In this document: piece by piece, positions 34,115 to 43,053 of the stretch | Layout: every line of letters starts with the position of its first letter | Numbering within the stretch: the first letter of the stretch is position 1 | Assembly (NCBI GenBank): GCA_963832725.1 | Contig: CAWHVG010000002.1 | Span: 496,001 to 560,000 of the forward strand | Direction: 5' to 3' | Origin: JAEZBP01 sp963832725 | GTDB lineage: Bacteria; Myxococcota_A; Polyangia; Polyangiales; Sandaracinaceae | DNA: 64,000 nt | Notes under the pieces: generated by a model | Databases searched by the model: none | What the model was told of the DNA's origin: nothing | The model's input: only the letters and a program-made list of their open reading frames with translations | Made by a program: the position numbers and the translations under genes

Positions 34115-35881
34115 ATGCTCCGGCGACTCATCGTGCTGTCGTCGTTCGTGCTCAGCGCATGCGGCTGGAACGGCCCGGCCGAAGGCGTGCCGGCCGACAC
34201 GGTCTCGCTCGCCGAGGCGCCTCCCCCGGTTCGCGGCGGCACGATCGAAGTCTCCCGCGATGGCGGGAACGTGCTGGTCGTCGACCGCGACCGCGCGCAG
34301 GTCCATCTGCTGACGCTGTCCGGTCAGGACGTCGTCGATGATCAGGTCTACGACTTCACTCACGATGCGCGCCCGGAGAAGGCCGTATTCGCGGATGGAG
34401 CGCCGCTGGCCATCGTCTCGGACTCGCGGCTGGTCCGGCTCGAGCCCGACGGGAGCATCACCTCGCTCGGGGGCACCTGCGCCGGTCCGCGCGGCCTCGC
34501 CTGGGACGGTGGGCGAAGCCGGGCGTGGGTGACCTGCGGGACCGGGCAGCTCGTCGGCGTCTCGCTGGACGGTGAAGCGCCCCTACGCCTGCAGCTCTCG
34601 CCGGACCTGGGTGACATCCGTGTGGCGGGTGATGAGCTCTTGATCGCGGTGGTTCGCAAAGCCGAGGTGTTGAAGGTCCGCGCCACCAGCTTGCAGGTCG
34701 ACGACACGGTCTCGCTGCCCCAGGCCATCTCCTCGGCGGTGACCGACGCGAGCGGGCACTCGTCGCACGACCTCCAGCGCACGGACGAGGCACAGGCGGC
34801 GCTCCGCATCGTGGACGGCCCCGATGGCCCGCTCGTGCTGCACGAGATGATGCGCAACGGCCCCGAGCAGTCCGCGGTGACCATCACGCACACGAGCTGG
34901 GGCGGATCCAGAACCTCGTCGTCCACCGTGACGGGCCCCTGCGGTGCGTCGGCGCTCTATGTCGCGGCGACGCCCGTGACCGGGGCCACTTCCGGGCGCG
35001 TCGTCCTCGCCAGCCTGCCCTACGCCAGCGACGCTGCGTACGCGGCGAGCCGGAACGAGCTGGCGGTCGTGACGCCGAGCGCGCTGGTCCCGAGCATCAC
35101 GGGGCCCAACGTGGTGGTCGCGAGCCTCGGCCAGCAGTGTCCGACGCTCAGGCCGCAGTCGGTGGACGGGCAGCCGACGGCGGTCGCCTACCTGCCCGAC
35201 GGGACACTCCTCGTGCAGACCCGCGAGCCGGGCGCGCTCTTCATCGGCGGCGAGCCCTACCCACTCTCCGACACCTCGGTGCGGGACACCGGGCACGACC
35301 TCTTCCACACCGCGGCCTCGCCCTCCGGCGTCCCCTGCATCTCCTGCCACATCGACGGCTCCACGGACGGCCACGTCTGGGACCTCGGAAACGGCCCGCG
35401 CAACACCACGACCCTTCGCGGCGGGCTCGGTCAGACCGCGCCCTACCACTGGGACGCTCGCTTCTCGAACCTCTACGACCTCTTTCAGTCGCACTTCCCC
35501 GGGCCGGTGCACACGACGGTGCACCGCGATCAGGTCGCGGCGTTCCGGACCTGGGTCGATGCGCTCGCGGTCGAGCCGCATCCCGAGGCCGACCCGTCGT
35601 TGGTCGACGAGGGTCGAGCCGACTTCGCGGCGCTCGGGTGCGCGGGATGTCACGGCGCGGACGGAGCCTCCCCGGTCCCGCAGTCGATGGACTTCCCGGA
35701 CGGGACCTGGCAGGTGCCCTCGCTGGCCGACCTCGGGCAGGAGACGCCGCTGGGACACGACGGCTGCGCCGACGATTTCGGTGGGCTGCTCGATGGTGAC
35801 TGCGACTTTCCCGGCCACCAGGTCAGCGATCCGCAGGCCCGCGCCGCCCTCAGCGCGTTCCTCGGCGTGACCCAGAACTGA
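34115..35881 (+). CDS. lipoprotein with beta-propeller and two c-type heme motifs
   Basis: ATG 34115 is favoured over GTG 34109 because GGAGG lies exactly 5 nt upstream and overlaps the GTG. The N-terminus (MLRRLIVLSSFVLSACGW) is a lipoprotein signal. Residues ~45-390 look like a beta-propeller (VSRDGGNVLVVDRDRAQVHLL, GPRGLAWDGGRSRAWVTCGT). The C-terminal third has two heme-binding CxxCH motifs, CISCH at ~408 and CAGCH at ~509, with GPRNTTTLRGGLGQTAPYHWDARFSNLYDL between them, as in the di-heme cytochrome peroxidase/MauG group. It is probably a periplasm-facing electron carrier or peroxidase on the outer membrane. The gene is intact. Confidence 0.85.
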   Translation: MLRRLIVLSSFVLSACGWNGPAEGVPADTVSLAEAPPPVRGGTIEVSRDGGNVLVVDRDRAQVHLLTLSGQDVVDDQVYDFTHDARPEKAVFADGAPLAIVSDSRLVRLEPDGSITSLGGTCAGPRGLAWDGGRSRAWVTCGTGQLVGVSLDGEAPLRLQLSPDLGDIRVAGDELLIAVVRKAEVLKVRATSLQVDDTVSLPQAISSAVTDASGHSSHDLQRTDEAQAALRIVDGPDGPLVLHEMMRNGPEQSAVTITHTSWGGSRTSSSTVTGPCGASALYVAATPVTGATSGRVVLASLPYASDAAYAASRNELAVVTPSALVPSITGPNVVVASLGQQCPTLRPQSVDGQPTAVAYLPDGTLLVQTREPGALFIGGEPYPLSDTSVRDTGHDLFHTAASPSGVPCISCHIDGSTDGHVWDLGNGPRNTTTLRGGLGQTAPYHWDARFSNLYDLFQSHFPGPVHTTVHRDQVAAFRTWVDALAVEPHPEADPSLVDEGRADFAALGCAGCHGADGASPVPQSMDFPDGTWQVPSLADLGQETPLGHDGCADDFGGLLDGDCDFPGHQVSDPQARAALSAFLGVTQN

Positions 35882-36036
35882 TGAAGATGCCTCGCGGCGT
35901 CGCTCTGCCGGCTCGGCCGCGCGGGGCGATGCCGTATGACTGAAGCCGGGCGCGCGGCGTCCGGAGAACGCGGTGCCCGTTCCCACTCCGCGCTTCGGGG
36001 GGGCGCCGGCCGGTGGGGCCTTGCATACTCCGGCCC

Positions 36037-37954
36037 GTGCCCGTCCTCACCGCAAACGATTCTCACGCGCAGCTACGGCGCGCGCTCCATCCTGTCCGGG
36101 GTCGCGCTGACCCTCGAGGAGGGCGAGCGCGTCGGGCTCGTCGGCGCGAACGGCTCTGGCAAGAGCACCCTCGGCCGCATCTTGGCCGGCGACGAGGAGC
36201 CGGACGCCGGCAGCGTGGTGATGCGCCGCGGCCTGCGCGTCGGCTACCTCCCTCAGGAGCCGCGCTTCGAGGGCGATCCGACCGCTCGCGAGGCCGTGCT
36301 CAGTGGGCTGACCGCCTGGTCCGAGGCCAAGCGACGCTACGACGAGGCCAGTGGCGCGCTGACGGACGGGGGCGGCGACATGGAGGCGTGGATCGCCGCC
36401 CAGTCGGAGGCGGCGGCCGAGATCGAGCGCCTCGGCGGCTACGACCGCGCGCACCAGGCCGAGGCCGTGCTCGATCGGCTGGGGATCCGCGATCACGACC
36501 GGCATCTGTCGACGCTGAGCGGCGGCGAGCGCCGGCGCGTCGACCTGGCTCGCCTCCTGGTCGCTCGCCCGGAGCTGGCCATCCTGGACGAGCCGACCAA
36601 CCACCTCGACGTCGACACCATCGAGTGGCTGGAAGGGCATCTGCGCGACGAGCAGCCGGGCGCGCTGCTCTTGATCACCCACGACCGCTACTTCCTCGAT
36701 CGGGTGGTCACCCGCACCGCCGAGCTCGAGCGCGGCGAGCTCCACCTCTACGACGGCGGCTACGAAGCCTACCTGGAGGCCAAGGCGACCCGCGAGGCCC
36801 ACGCGGCGCGCGCCGAGAGCAACCGGCAGAACCTGCTCCGCCGCGAGCTCGACTGGCTACGCCGGAGCGCGCCGGCCCGGACCACCAAGCAGAAGGCGCG
36901 CACCGACCGCGCGAAAGCGATCCTCGGCAAGGACGCGCCGCGGGCGGGCCGCTCGGTGGCGCTGCAGGTCGACACCGTGCGGAGCGGAAAGACCGTGCTC
37001 GATCTCGAGCACCTGCGCCTCACCATCGGCGAGCGCGTGCTGGTCGACGACCTCACGCTGGTCCTGCGGCCGGGCGAGCGGGTCGGCATCGTGGGCGAGA
37101 ACGGCAGCGGCAAGACGACGCTCCTGCGCGCGATCCTGGGCGAGCTCTCGCCCGCGTCGGGCCGCATCGTCCTCGGCCAGAACGCGCGCGTGACCTACCT
37201 CGGGCAGAAGCGCGAGGGCCTCGACGAGAGCAAGAGCGTGCTGGAGAACGTGGCCGGCGGGCGCTCCCGCGTGACGCTCGGCGAGCGGACCATGGACGCG
37301 CGCGCCTACCTCGAGCGCTTCCTCTTCGACGGCGAGCAGCAGCGCCAGCCGGTCGGGACGCTCAGCGGCGGCGAGAAGGCGAGGGTGCTCCTGGCCAAGC
37401 TCCTCCTCACGCCGGCCAACCTCTTCGTGCTCGACGAGCCGACCAACGACCTCGACGTGGCCACGCTCGCCTCGCTGGAGGAGCTGCTGGTCGAGATGAA
37501 CGGCACGGCGCTGGTCGTCACCCACGACCGCTGGTTCCTCGACCGCGTCGCTACCGCGGTCCTCGCGTTCGAAGGCGACGGGAAGGTCATCCGCTATCCG
37601 GGCGGCTACACGACCTACAAGACGCTTCGCGCGCAAGCGACCCGCGAGGCCGAGCGTCCGGCCCCGGCCAAGTCCCCGAGCGCCGCGCCGGCCGAGAAGG
37701 CGCCCAAGCGCAAGGCCATCACCTACGGCGAGCGCATCGAGCTCGACGGGATCATGGAGCGCATCGCGGAGGCCGAAGAGCGCGTGTCGGAGCTGGAGAC
37801 GAAGCTCGCCAATCCCACCCTCTATCAGGGCGGTGGCGGTGCCGGCGAGGCCGCGTCGCTGGTCAGCGATCTGGACGCCGCGCGCGAGAGCGCGGCGACG
37901 CTGATGGCCCGCTGGGAGGAGCTCGAGACCAAGAAGGCTGCCGAGGACGGCTGA
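36037..37954 (+). CDS. uup: ABC-F ATPase, Uup type, one frameshift at the start
   Basis: Two ABC domains: Walker A GANGSGKST and GENGSGKTT, signatures LSGGERRRVDLARLL and LSGGEKARVLLAKLL, Walker B LAILDEPTNHLD and LFVLDEPTNDLD. The linker has KAREAHAARAE...; a C-terminal coiled coil (MERIAEAEERVSELETKLANPTLY) is diagnostic of Uup. ABC-F proteins act on the ribosome or in DNA structure processing rather than transport. Start GTG 36037 gives VPVLTAND, then frame is lost at 36058-36062 (GATTCTCACG for an expected GATCTCACG giving NDLTRSYGARSIL). With that base removed the length (~638) is normal for Uup. Confidence 0.9.
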
Positions 37955-38422
37955 AGGTGTGTCGATGAATCTCCCGTCGCCCCGCGGCCGAGCCGCGCCC
38001 ATCCGCGACGTTGCCGTTCGTCGCCGTGTAATCGCCGCGACTCCTCTCGGCGCCTCGAGGCTGGACGCGGCTCGATTGCCTTGCTCGGTCCGATTTATCG
38101 ACACACCTCGAGCATCCTCCACCCCGAGCCGGCGCACGTTCCGGTCGCGGTTCCCGAGTCGAGGCCAGCGCGGGCGGTCCGATCGGTGGCTGGAGGCGCT
38201 TCGATCCCTCGAGCGGACGACGCTCCGCCGCAAGCGACCGCGCTGTCAGCGACGTGCGCCGCGTGCCGAGTCGGCGGCGACGCTTCCGCGAATCGGGTCC
38301 AGCGCGATCGCGCGGCTCGGTAGCGTGAGATCTCGCGCACATCCGTCCCCCGCCAGGGGCTGGCAAGCATGGCCGGATAGCGTATGGTGCGCGGCTCGCA
38401 GCACCCCGGAGTCAGCGTTCGA
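37955..38422. other. 468-bp intergenic region, nothing recognised
   Basis: This gap between uup and malQ has no ORF with protein-like composition on either strand, no tandem repeat and no clear palindrome. It is presumably the malQ promoter region. Confidence 0.5.
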
Positions 38423-39982
38423 ATGTCGGTCACGAAGCGTCGTCTGGCGGGGATCTCGGTCCCGCTCTTCTCGATCCGATCCAGCTCCGATTGGGGCGTG
38501 GGCGAGCTGCCCGACGTCGGACGCTTCGCGCCGCTCCTGGAGCGCGCGGGCCTGAAGATCCTGATGACGCTGCCCCTCCTCGAGCCCTCGCCGGGGCAGG
38601 AGAGCCCCTACTCGCCGGTGAGCGCGTTCGCGATCGATCCGCTCTACGTCTCCCTCGACGCCATCGAGGAGATGGAGGCGCTCGGCGGGCGCGAGGCCCT
38701 CGGCGTCGAAGACCGCGGTTGGCTGCGCGCGGCGCGAGGCTCGCTCTCGGTGCGGCACGATCTGGTCCGCCCGCTCAAGAAGCGGTGGCTTGAGCGCTGC
38801 TTCGCGCACTTTCAGGAGCACGTCGATCCGGGCTCGGAGCGCGCCATGGACTTCGCACGCTTCCGCGAGGAGCACGCCCACTGGCTCTCCGACTACGCGC
38901 TCTTTCGCACGCTCAAGGAGCACCACCCGCAGAGCTGGCGCGCCTGGCCGGAGAAGCTCCGGGCCAACGACGAGGCCGCCGTCGCCGAGGCGCGCGCGCA
39001 GCATGCGGAAGAGATCGCCTTCCGCGAGTACGTGCAGTGGATCGCGTTCCGGCAGCTCGAGAAGGCCCGCGGCGTGCTCGCGGGGTCGGGCATCCACCTC
39101 GGCGGCGACGAGCCCTTCCTGGTCGCGGAGGACAGCGCCGACGTGTGGGCGCACCAGGACCTCTACCGTTTCGACGCGACCGTCGGCGCGCCCCCCGACG
39201 CGTTCAGCGCGACCGGGCAGGACTGGGGCCTGCCGCCCTACCGCTGGGATCGCATCGCCGCCTCCGGCTACGAGCTCTTCCGCCAGCGCGGCCACCACGC
39301 CGCGAAGCTCTTCGACTTCGTGCGCATCGACCACGTCGTCGGCCTCTACCGGACCTTCCACTGGCCGCTCGAAGGGGGCCAGCCCTACTTCGTGCCGGCC
39401 CACGAGCCCGAGCAGCGCGCGCAGGGCGAGGCTGTGCTGAAGACCTTCCGCGAGGGCGGCGCCGAGCTCATCGCGGAGGACCTCGGCGTCATCCCCGACT
39501 TCGTGCGCGCGTCGCTGTGGGAGCTGGGCATCCCCGGCTTCCGCGTGCTGCGCTGGGAGCAGCGCGACGGCCGCTTCCGCCAGCCCGAGGGGTGGCCTGC
39601 GCAGTCGGTGGCCACCAACGGCACCCACGACACCGAGACCAGCGCGGTGTGGTGGGAGGCGCTGCCGGACGCCGAGCGCGCGGCCATCCGTGAGATCCCC
39701 GAGCTCGGCGCCATCCCGGCAGAGTTGAGCACGAGCTACAACCACTACGTGCAGCGCGCGTTGATGGAGGCGCTCTACGCCGCGCCCAGCAACCTCCTGC
39801 TCTTGCCGATCCAGGACGTCTTCGCGCTCCGCGAGCGCATCAACGTGCCCAACACGGTCGGCCCGCAGAACTGGTCGTGGCGTCTTCCGTGGTCCATCGA
39901 CACGATGGACAAAGAGGATCACGTCAGCGCGCAGCTCGACGACCTCGCCTCGCTGGCCCGGCGCGCCAACCGCCTCGGCTGA
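38423..39982 (+). CDS. malQ: 4-alpha-glucanotransferase (amylomaltase, GH77)
   Basis: The 519-residue product has the GH77 pattern: GISVPLFSIRSSSDWGVGELPDV, LPLLEPSPGQESPYSPVSAFAIDPLYVSL, GQDWGLPPYRWD, the nucleophile region FVRIDHVVGLYRTFHW, the acid/base AELIAEDLGVIP and the third Asp in NGTHDTETSAVWW. It transfers maltooligosaccharide units in glycogen/maltose metabolism. The frame is open from 38384, but ATG 38423 starts MSVTKRRLAGISVPLFS and fits the family. It is convergent with the TreT-like synthase; both handle alpha-glucans. Confidence 0.93.
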   Translation: MSVTKRRLAGISVPLFSIRSSSDWGVGELPDVGRFAPLLERAGLKILMTLPLLEPSPGQESPYSPVSAFAIDPLYVSLDAIEEMEALGGREALGVEDRGWLRAARGSLSVRHDLVRPLKKRWLERCFAHFQEHVDPGSERAMDFARFREEHAHWLSDYALFRTLKEHHPQSWRAWPEKLRANDEAAVAEARAQHAEEIAFREYVQWIAFRQLEKARGVLAGSGIHLGGDEPFLVAEDSADVWAHQDLYRFDATVGAPPDAFSATGQDWGLPPYRWDRIAASGYELFRQRGHHAAKLFDFVRIDHVVGLYRTFHWPLEGGQPYFVPAHEPEQRAQGEAVLKTFREGGAELIAEDLGVIPDFVRASLWELGIPGFRVLRWEQRDGRFRQPEGWPAQSVATNGTHDTETSAVWWEALPDAERAAIREIPELGAIPAELSTSYNHYVQRALMEALYAAPSNLLLLPIQDVFALRERINVPNTVGPQNWSWRLPWSIDTMDKEDHVSAQLDDLASLARRANRLG

Positions 39983-40033
39983 GCCTCAGGGGCCGGGAGC
40001 GACGGAGGAAGGCGACGAGCCGACCCGCCCGGC

Positions 40034-41455
40034 TCAACCGTGTCGGGGCAGGATGTCCGCGTACTGCAAGAGGTGCCGGACCCCGAGGAACTTCTCGCGC
40101 ACCTGTTCTCGGGCGGCGGCGCCGTAGCGCGCGGCGACCGGCCGCTCGAAGAGGAGCTCGCTCACGTAGTCCCCGAAGGTGCGCAGGTCGTTCGGATCGT
40201 CGAGCAAGAGCCCGTGCACGCGGTGATCGATCTGATCGCGGATGCCGCCCACGGCGCTGGCGATGACCGGCCGGCTCTTCCACATCGCTTCGGTCACCGT
40301 GAGGCCGAAGCCCTCGTGGATGCTCTTCTGCGCGACGACGGCGGCGCGCCGCTGGATGGCGTTCACGATGGCCGCGTTCTCCTCGATGTCGTCGGTCGGC
40401 AGCATGCAGAGATCGATGCGCGCGCGAGCTCGCTCCGGCAGCGCGCGCCAGATGGCCGCGGCCGCGCCGAAGACCGCCGGTCCTTCCGGATCGTCGGTGA
40501 CGCCCGACACGTCCGGTCCCGCCAAGAGCAGGCGCGCGTTGCCTGCACGGTCCTCCTCGACGAGCCGCGCGAACGCGCGAAGCACACCGACCATGTCCTT
40601 GAGCGGATCCCAGCGGGAGATCTGCACGACCAGCGGCGTGTCCGGCGTGGGCGCGGGGCCATGGCGGGTGATGTCCGCCCGCCGCGAGACCTTCCCGGCG
40701 CTCCCGTCGGTGCGCATGAAGCGCGGCCCGTGAGCCGGTGTCGGCCCGGTGATCAGCCCGACGTGGTGGAGGATCGCGTACCCCGCGCCATCGTCGAGCG
40801 GCTGGTTCTTGGGCGACATCGGGTCGATGCTCGGCTGAACGATGTGCGCCTTCTCGGCGTCGAGCGTTCGCGGGATGTAGCCGCTGCGCGAGAACACGTA
40901 GGCGTGCGCCGGCCGCAGGTCGTCGGCGATGAAGCTCCAGCCGCGCTCCACCTCGTCCGTGACCTCGTCGTGTCCGATGTGGCAGCGCCAGATGACGGCC
41001 ACGCCGCGCTCGATCAGCGGCGGCACCAGCCCGGCCGTCTGCGGGTCGTGCAGAAGCGCCACGTCGCCCGGCCGCACGTAGCGAAAGAGCGCCTCGGCGT
41101 TGGCTTTCGAGGTCGCCTCGTAGATGCGCGCCGCCTCGGCGTCGAGGGATGAGCCGTCGCCCGGAGAGCCGTGCAGCGCGTGATGGAGGCGCTTGGTCAC
41201 GAGGTAGAACGGCGGCTCCGCGTCCATGATCAGCCAGCGGATGCGCACGCCGAGGCTCCGCGAGTAGCTCAGCAGCGGGACGAGCATCTCCGCCACGCCC
41301 CCGCCCACCGCCGTGGAGCTGACGTTCCAGATGGTCCGCTCGCCGAGCCACGAGCGAAACGTCGCAGCGGCCGTGAGCGCTTGTTGGACCCGCGCGCCGC
41401 CGACGAAGGGCTCGAGCTGCCGAATATCCCGTTGTCCGAGCTCTACTTCCTGCAC
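40034..41455 (-). CDS. treT: trehalose synthase TreT-like GT4 glycosyltransferase
   Basis: The 473-residue protein has the GT4 trehalose glycosyltransferring synthase signature: TIWNVSSTAVGGGVAEMLVPLL near the N-terminus, the glucose-binding VIWRCHIGHD, VFSRSGYIPRTLDAEKAHIVQPSIDPMSPKN, LVVQISRWDPLKDMVGVLRAF (GT4 nucleotide-sugar fold) and AVVAQKSIHEGFGLTVTEAMWKSRPVIASAVGGI. TreT joins NDP-glucose and glucose to form trehalose. It starts at GTG 41455 with GAGG just upstream. Trehalose would serve as osmolyte or spore protectant. Intact. Confidence 0.85.
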   Translation of the reverse strand: MQEVELGQRDIRQLEPFVGGARVQQALTAAATFRSWLGERTIWNVSSTAVGGGVAEMLVPLLSYSRSLGVRIRWLIMDAEPPFYLVTKRLHHALHGSPGDGSSLDAEAARIYEATSKANAEALFRYVRPGDVALLHDPQTAGLVPPLIERGVAVIWRCHIGHDEVTDEVERGWSFIADDLRPAHAYVFSRSGYIPRTLDAEKAHIVQPSIDPMSPKNQPLDDGAGYAILHHVGLITGPTPAHGPRFMRTDGSAGKVSRRADITRHGPAPTPDTPLVVQISRWDPLKDMVGVLRAFARLVEEDRAGNARLLLAGPDVSGVTDDPEGPAVFGAAAAIWRALPERARARIDLCMLPTDDIEENAAIVNAIQRRAAVVAQKSIHEGFGLTVTEAMWKSRPVIASAVGGIRDQIDHRVHGLLLDDPNDLRTFGDYVSELLFERPVAARYGAAAREQVREKFLGVRHLLQYADILPRHG

Positions 41456-41649
41456 ACCTCGATCACGTAGGCCCTCGGAGCGCGATCGCGGACCGAGCGC
41501 CGCGCTCCGCCGTCTGCCGGTCCGACGTGCGCTCGACGTGCTGGCGTGGCGTGCCCGCCACGTGCGACGTTTCCGTGTCGATGCACGCCGGAGCCCCGTG
41601 ACCGAATCCGACCAATCCGCCGCTCGGTGAGCGCTCGCGCGGACACGGC

Positions 41650-42987
41650 GTGGGGTTGCGCGTCCAGATCATGGTCGCGCTGGGCGTCGGCTTCGCGCTC
41701 TCGGTGGTGCTGCTCGGCATGGCCACCGCCCGCCTCGGGAGCCGCGCGCTCGACGCCGACCGTCGCCGCGCCGCGGAGGGCAGCGCGCGGGCGCTCTTGA
41801 TCGAAGCCGCCGACGCCAGCCCACCGATCCGGCGGCAGGCGGCCGAGGCGCTGATCGGCACCGGCGGCATCGTCGGCGTGGACATCGAGGGCGACGAGCT
41901 CGCCATCGGTCGCACGACCGGCGCGCCGTCGCTGGAGGTGAGCGCGTCCGGCCACCGCGCGCGCATCTGGCTCGACCCGAGCGATCACGGCGCCAGCCGC
42001 TCCCTGCCGGGACTCCTCTTCCTCTACGTCGGGGTCACCGCCGCCGCGATCCTCCTCTTCACCTACGTCCTGCTCGGCCGCTCGATCGTGCGCCCGGTGG
42101 AAGCGCTCACCCGGGCTTCGGAGCACATCGCCGCCGGCGCCCACGAAGACGTCCGCGTGCCCGTGCACGGCGCCGCCGAAGTCGTCCGGCTCGCGGTCGC
42201 GTTCAACGCCATGCACGCCCAGCTCGCCTCCGAGCGCCGCGCGCTCGTCGAGCGCTTGGCGGAGCTGGAGCGGACCACCAGAGAGCTCGAGTCCACCCAG
42301 CGCTCCCTGGTCAGCAGCGAGAAGATGGCCTCGGTCGGCCGCCTGGCCGCCGGCGTCGCGCACGAGATCGGCAACCCGCTCAGCGCCATCCTCGGGTTGG
42401 TCGAGCTGGTGCGCGACGGAGACCTCCCGCCCGACGAACAACGCGAGTTCCTCGGCCGCGTGACCAAGGAGACCGAGCGCATCCACCGCATCATTCGCGA
42501 TCTCTTGGACTTCGCGCGACCCGAGCCCGCGCCCGACGCCGACGCTTCGTGCGACCTGGAAGAGGTGGTCGAGGACGCCGTCCGGCTGGTCGGCCCGCAG
42601 AAGGATCTCCGCCAGGTCACGCTGGAGCGCCGCTTCGCCGAAGCGTGCCCGCCGGCTCGCGGCCCGTCCGCGCAGCTCGCCCAGGTCGTCCTCAACCTCC
42701 TCTTGAACGCCGCCGACGCCATCGAGGGCGACGAAATCATCCGCATCGAGGTCCGCCCGAGCGACGATTCGGTCGAGCTCATCGTCGCCGACACCGGCCC
42801 CGGCATCCCGCCCGACGTGCGCGAGCACCTCTTCGAGCCCTTCGTGACCACCAAGCCGCCTGGACAGGGGACCGGCCTCGGCCTGGCCGTCTGTCACACC
42901 ATCGTCGAGCGCCTCGGCGGCACCATCGAGGCCGGCGACGCCCCCGAAGGCGGAGCCCGCTTCACCGTCCGCCTGCCCCGCGCGTGA
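41650..42987 (+). CDS. sensor histidine kinase (HAMP-HisKA-HATPase), orphan
   Basis: The 445-residue protein starts at GTG 41650. It has an N-terminal transmembrane helix (IMVALGVGFALSVVLLGMA), a ~100-residue extracytoplasmic segment, a second helix (LPGLLFLYVGVTAAAILLFTYVLL), a HAMP region (SIVRPVEALTRASEHIAAG), a coiled coil, the phospho-acceptor VAHEIGNPLSAILG, an N-box NLLLNAADAI, G1 ADTGPGIPP and G2 GTGLGLAVCHTIVERLGG. It autophosphorylates on His in response to an unknown signal. No response regulator is adjacent, so its partner is elsewhere. Confidence 0.93.
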   Translation: MGLRVQIMVALGVGFALSVVLLGMATARLGSRALDADRRRAAEGSARALLIEAADASPPIRRQAAEALIGTGGIVGVDIEGDELAIGRTTGAPSLEVSASGHRARIWLDPSDHGASRSLPGLLFLYVGVTAAAILLFTYVLLGRSIVRPVEALTRASEHIAAGAHEDVRVPVHGAAEVVRLAVAFNAMHAQLASERRALVERLAELERTTRELESTQRSLVSSEKMASVGRLAAGVAHEIGNPLSAILGLVELVRDGDLPPDEQREFLGRVTKETERIHRIIRDLLDFARPEPAPDADASCDLEEVVEDAVRLVGPQKDLRQVTLERRFAEACPPARGPSAQLAQVVLNLLLNAADAIEGDEIIRIEVRPSDDSVELIVADTGPGIPPDVREHLFEPFVTTKPPGQGTGLGLAVCHTIVERLGGTIEAGDAPEGGARFTVRLPRA

Positions 42988-43053
42988 ACGCGACCCCTCC
43001 GCGTCGCGCGTCGGCTCGTGTACCATTGGCGAACGGAACCCGGGAGGCTCGCC

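Noticed and set aside
38423..41455. A malQ-treT operon
   Set aside because: The two genes are convergent, so they cannot share a promoter; only a metabolic link is plausible.
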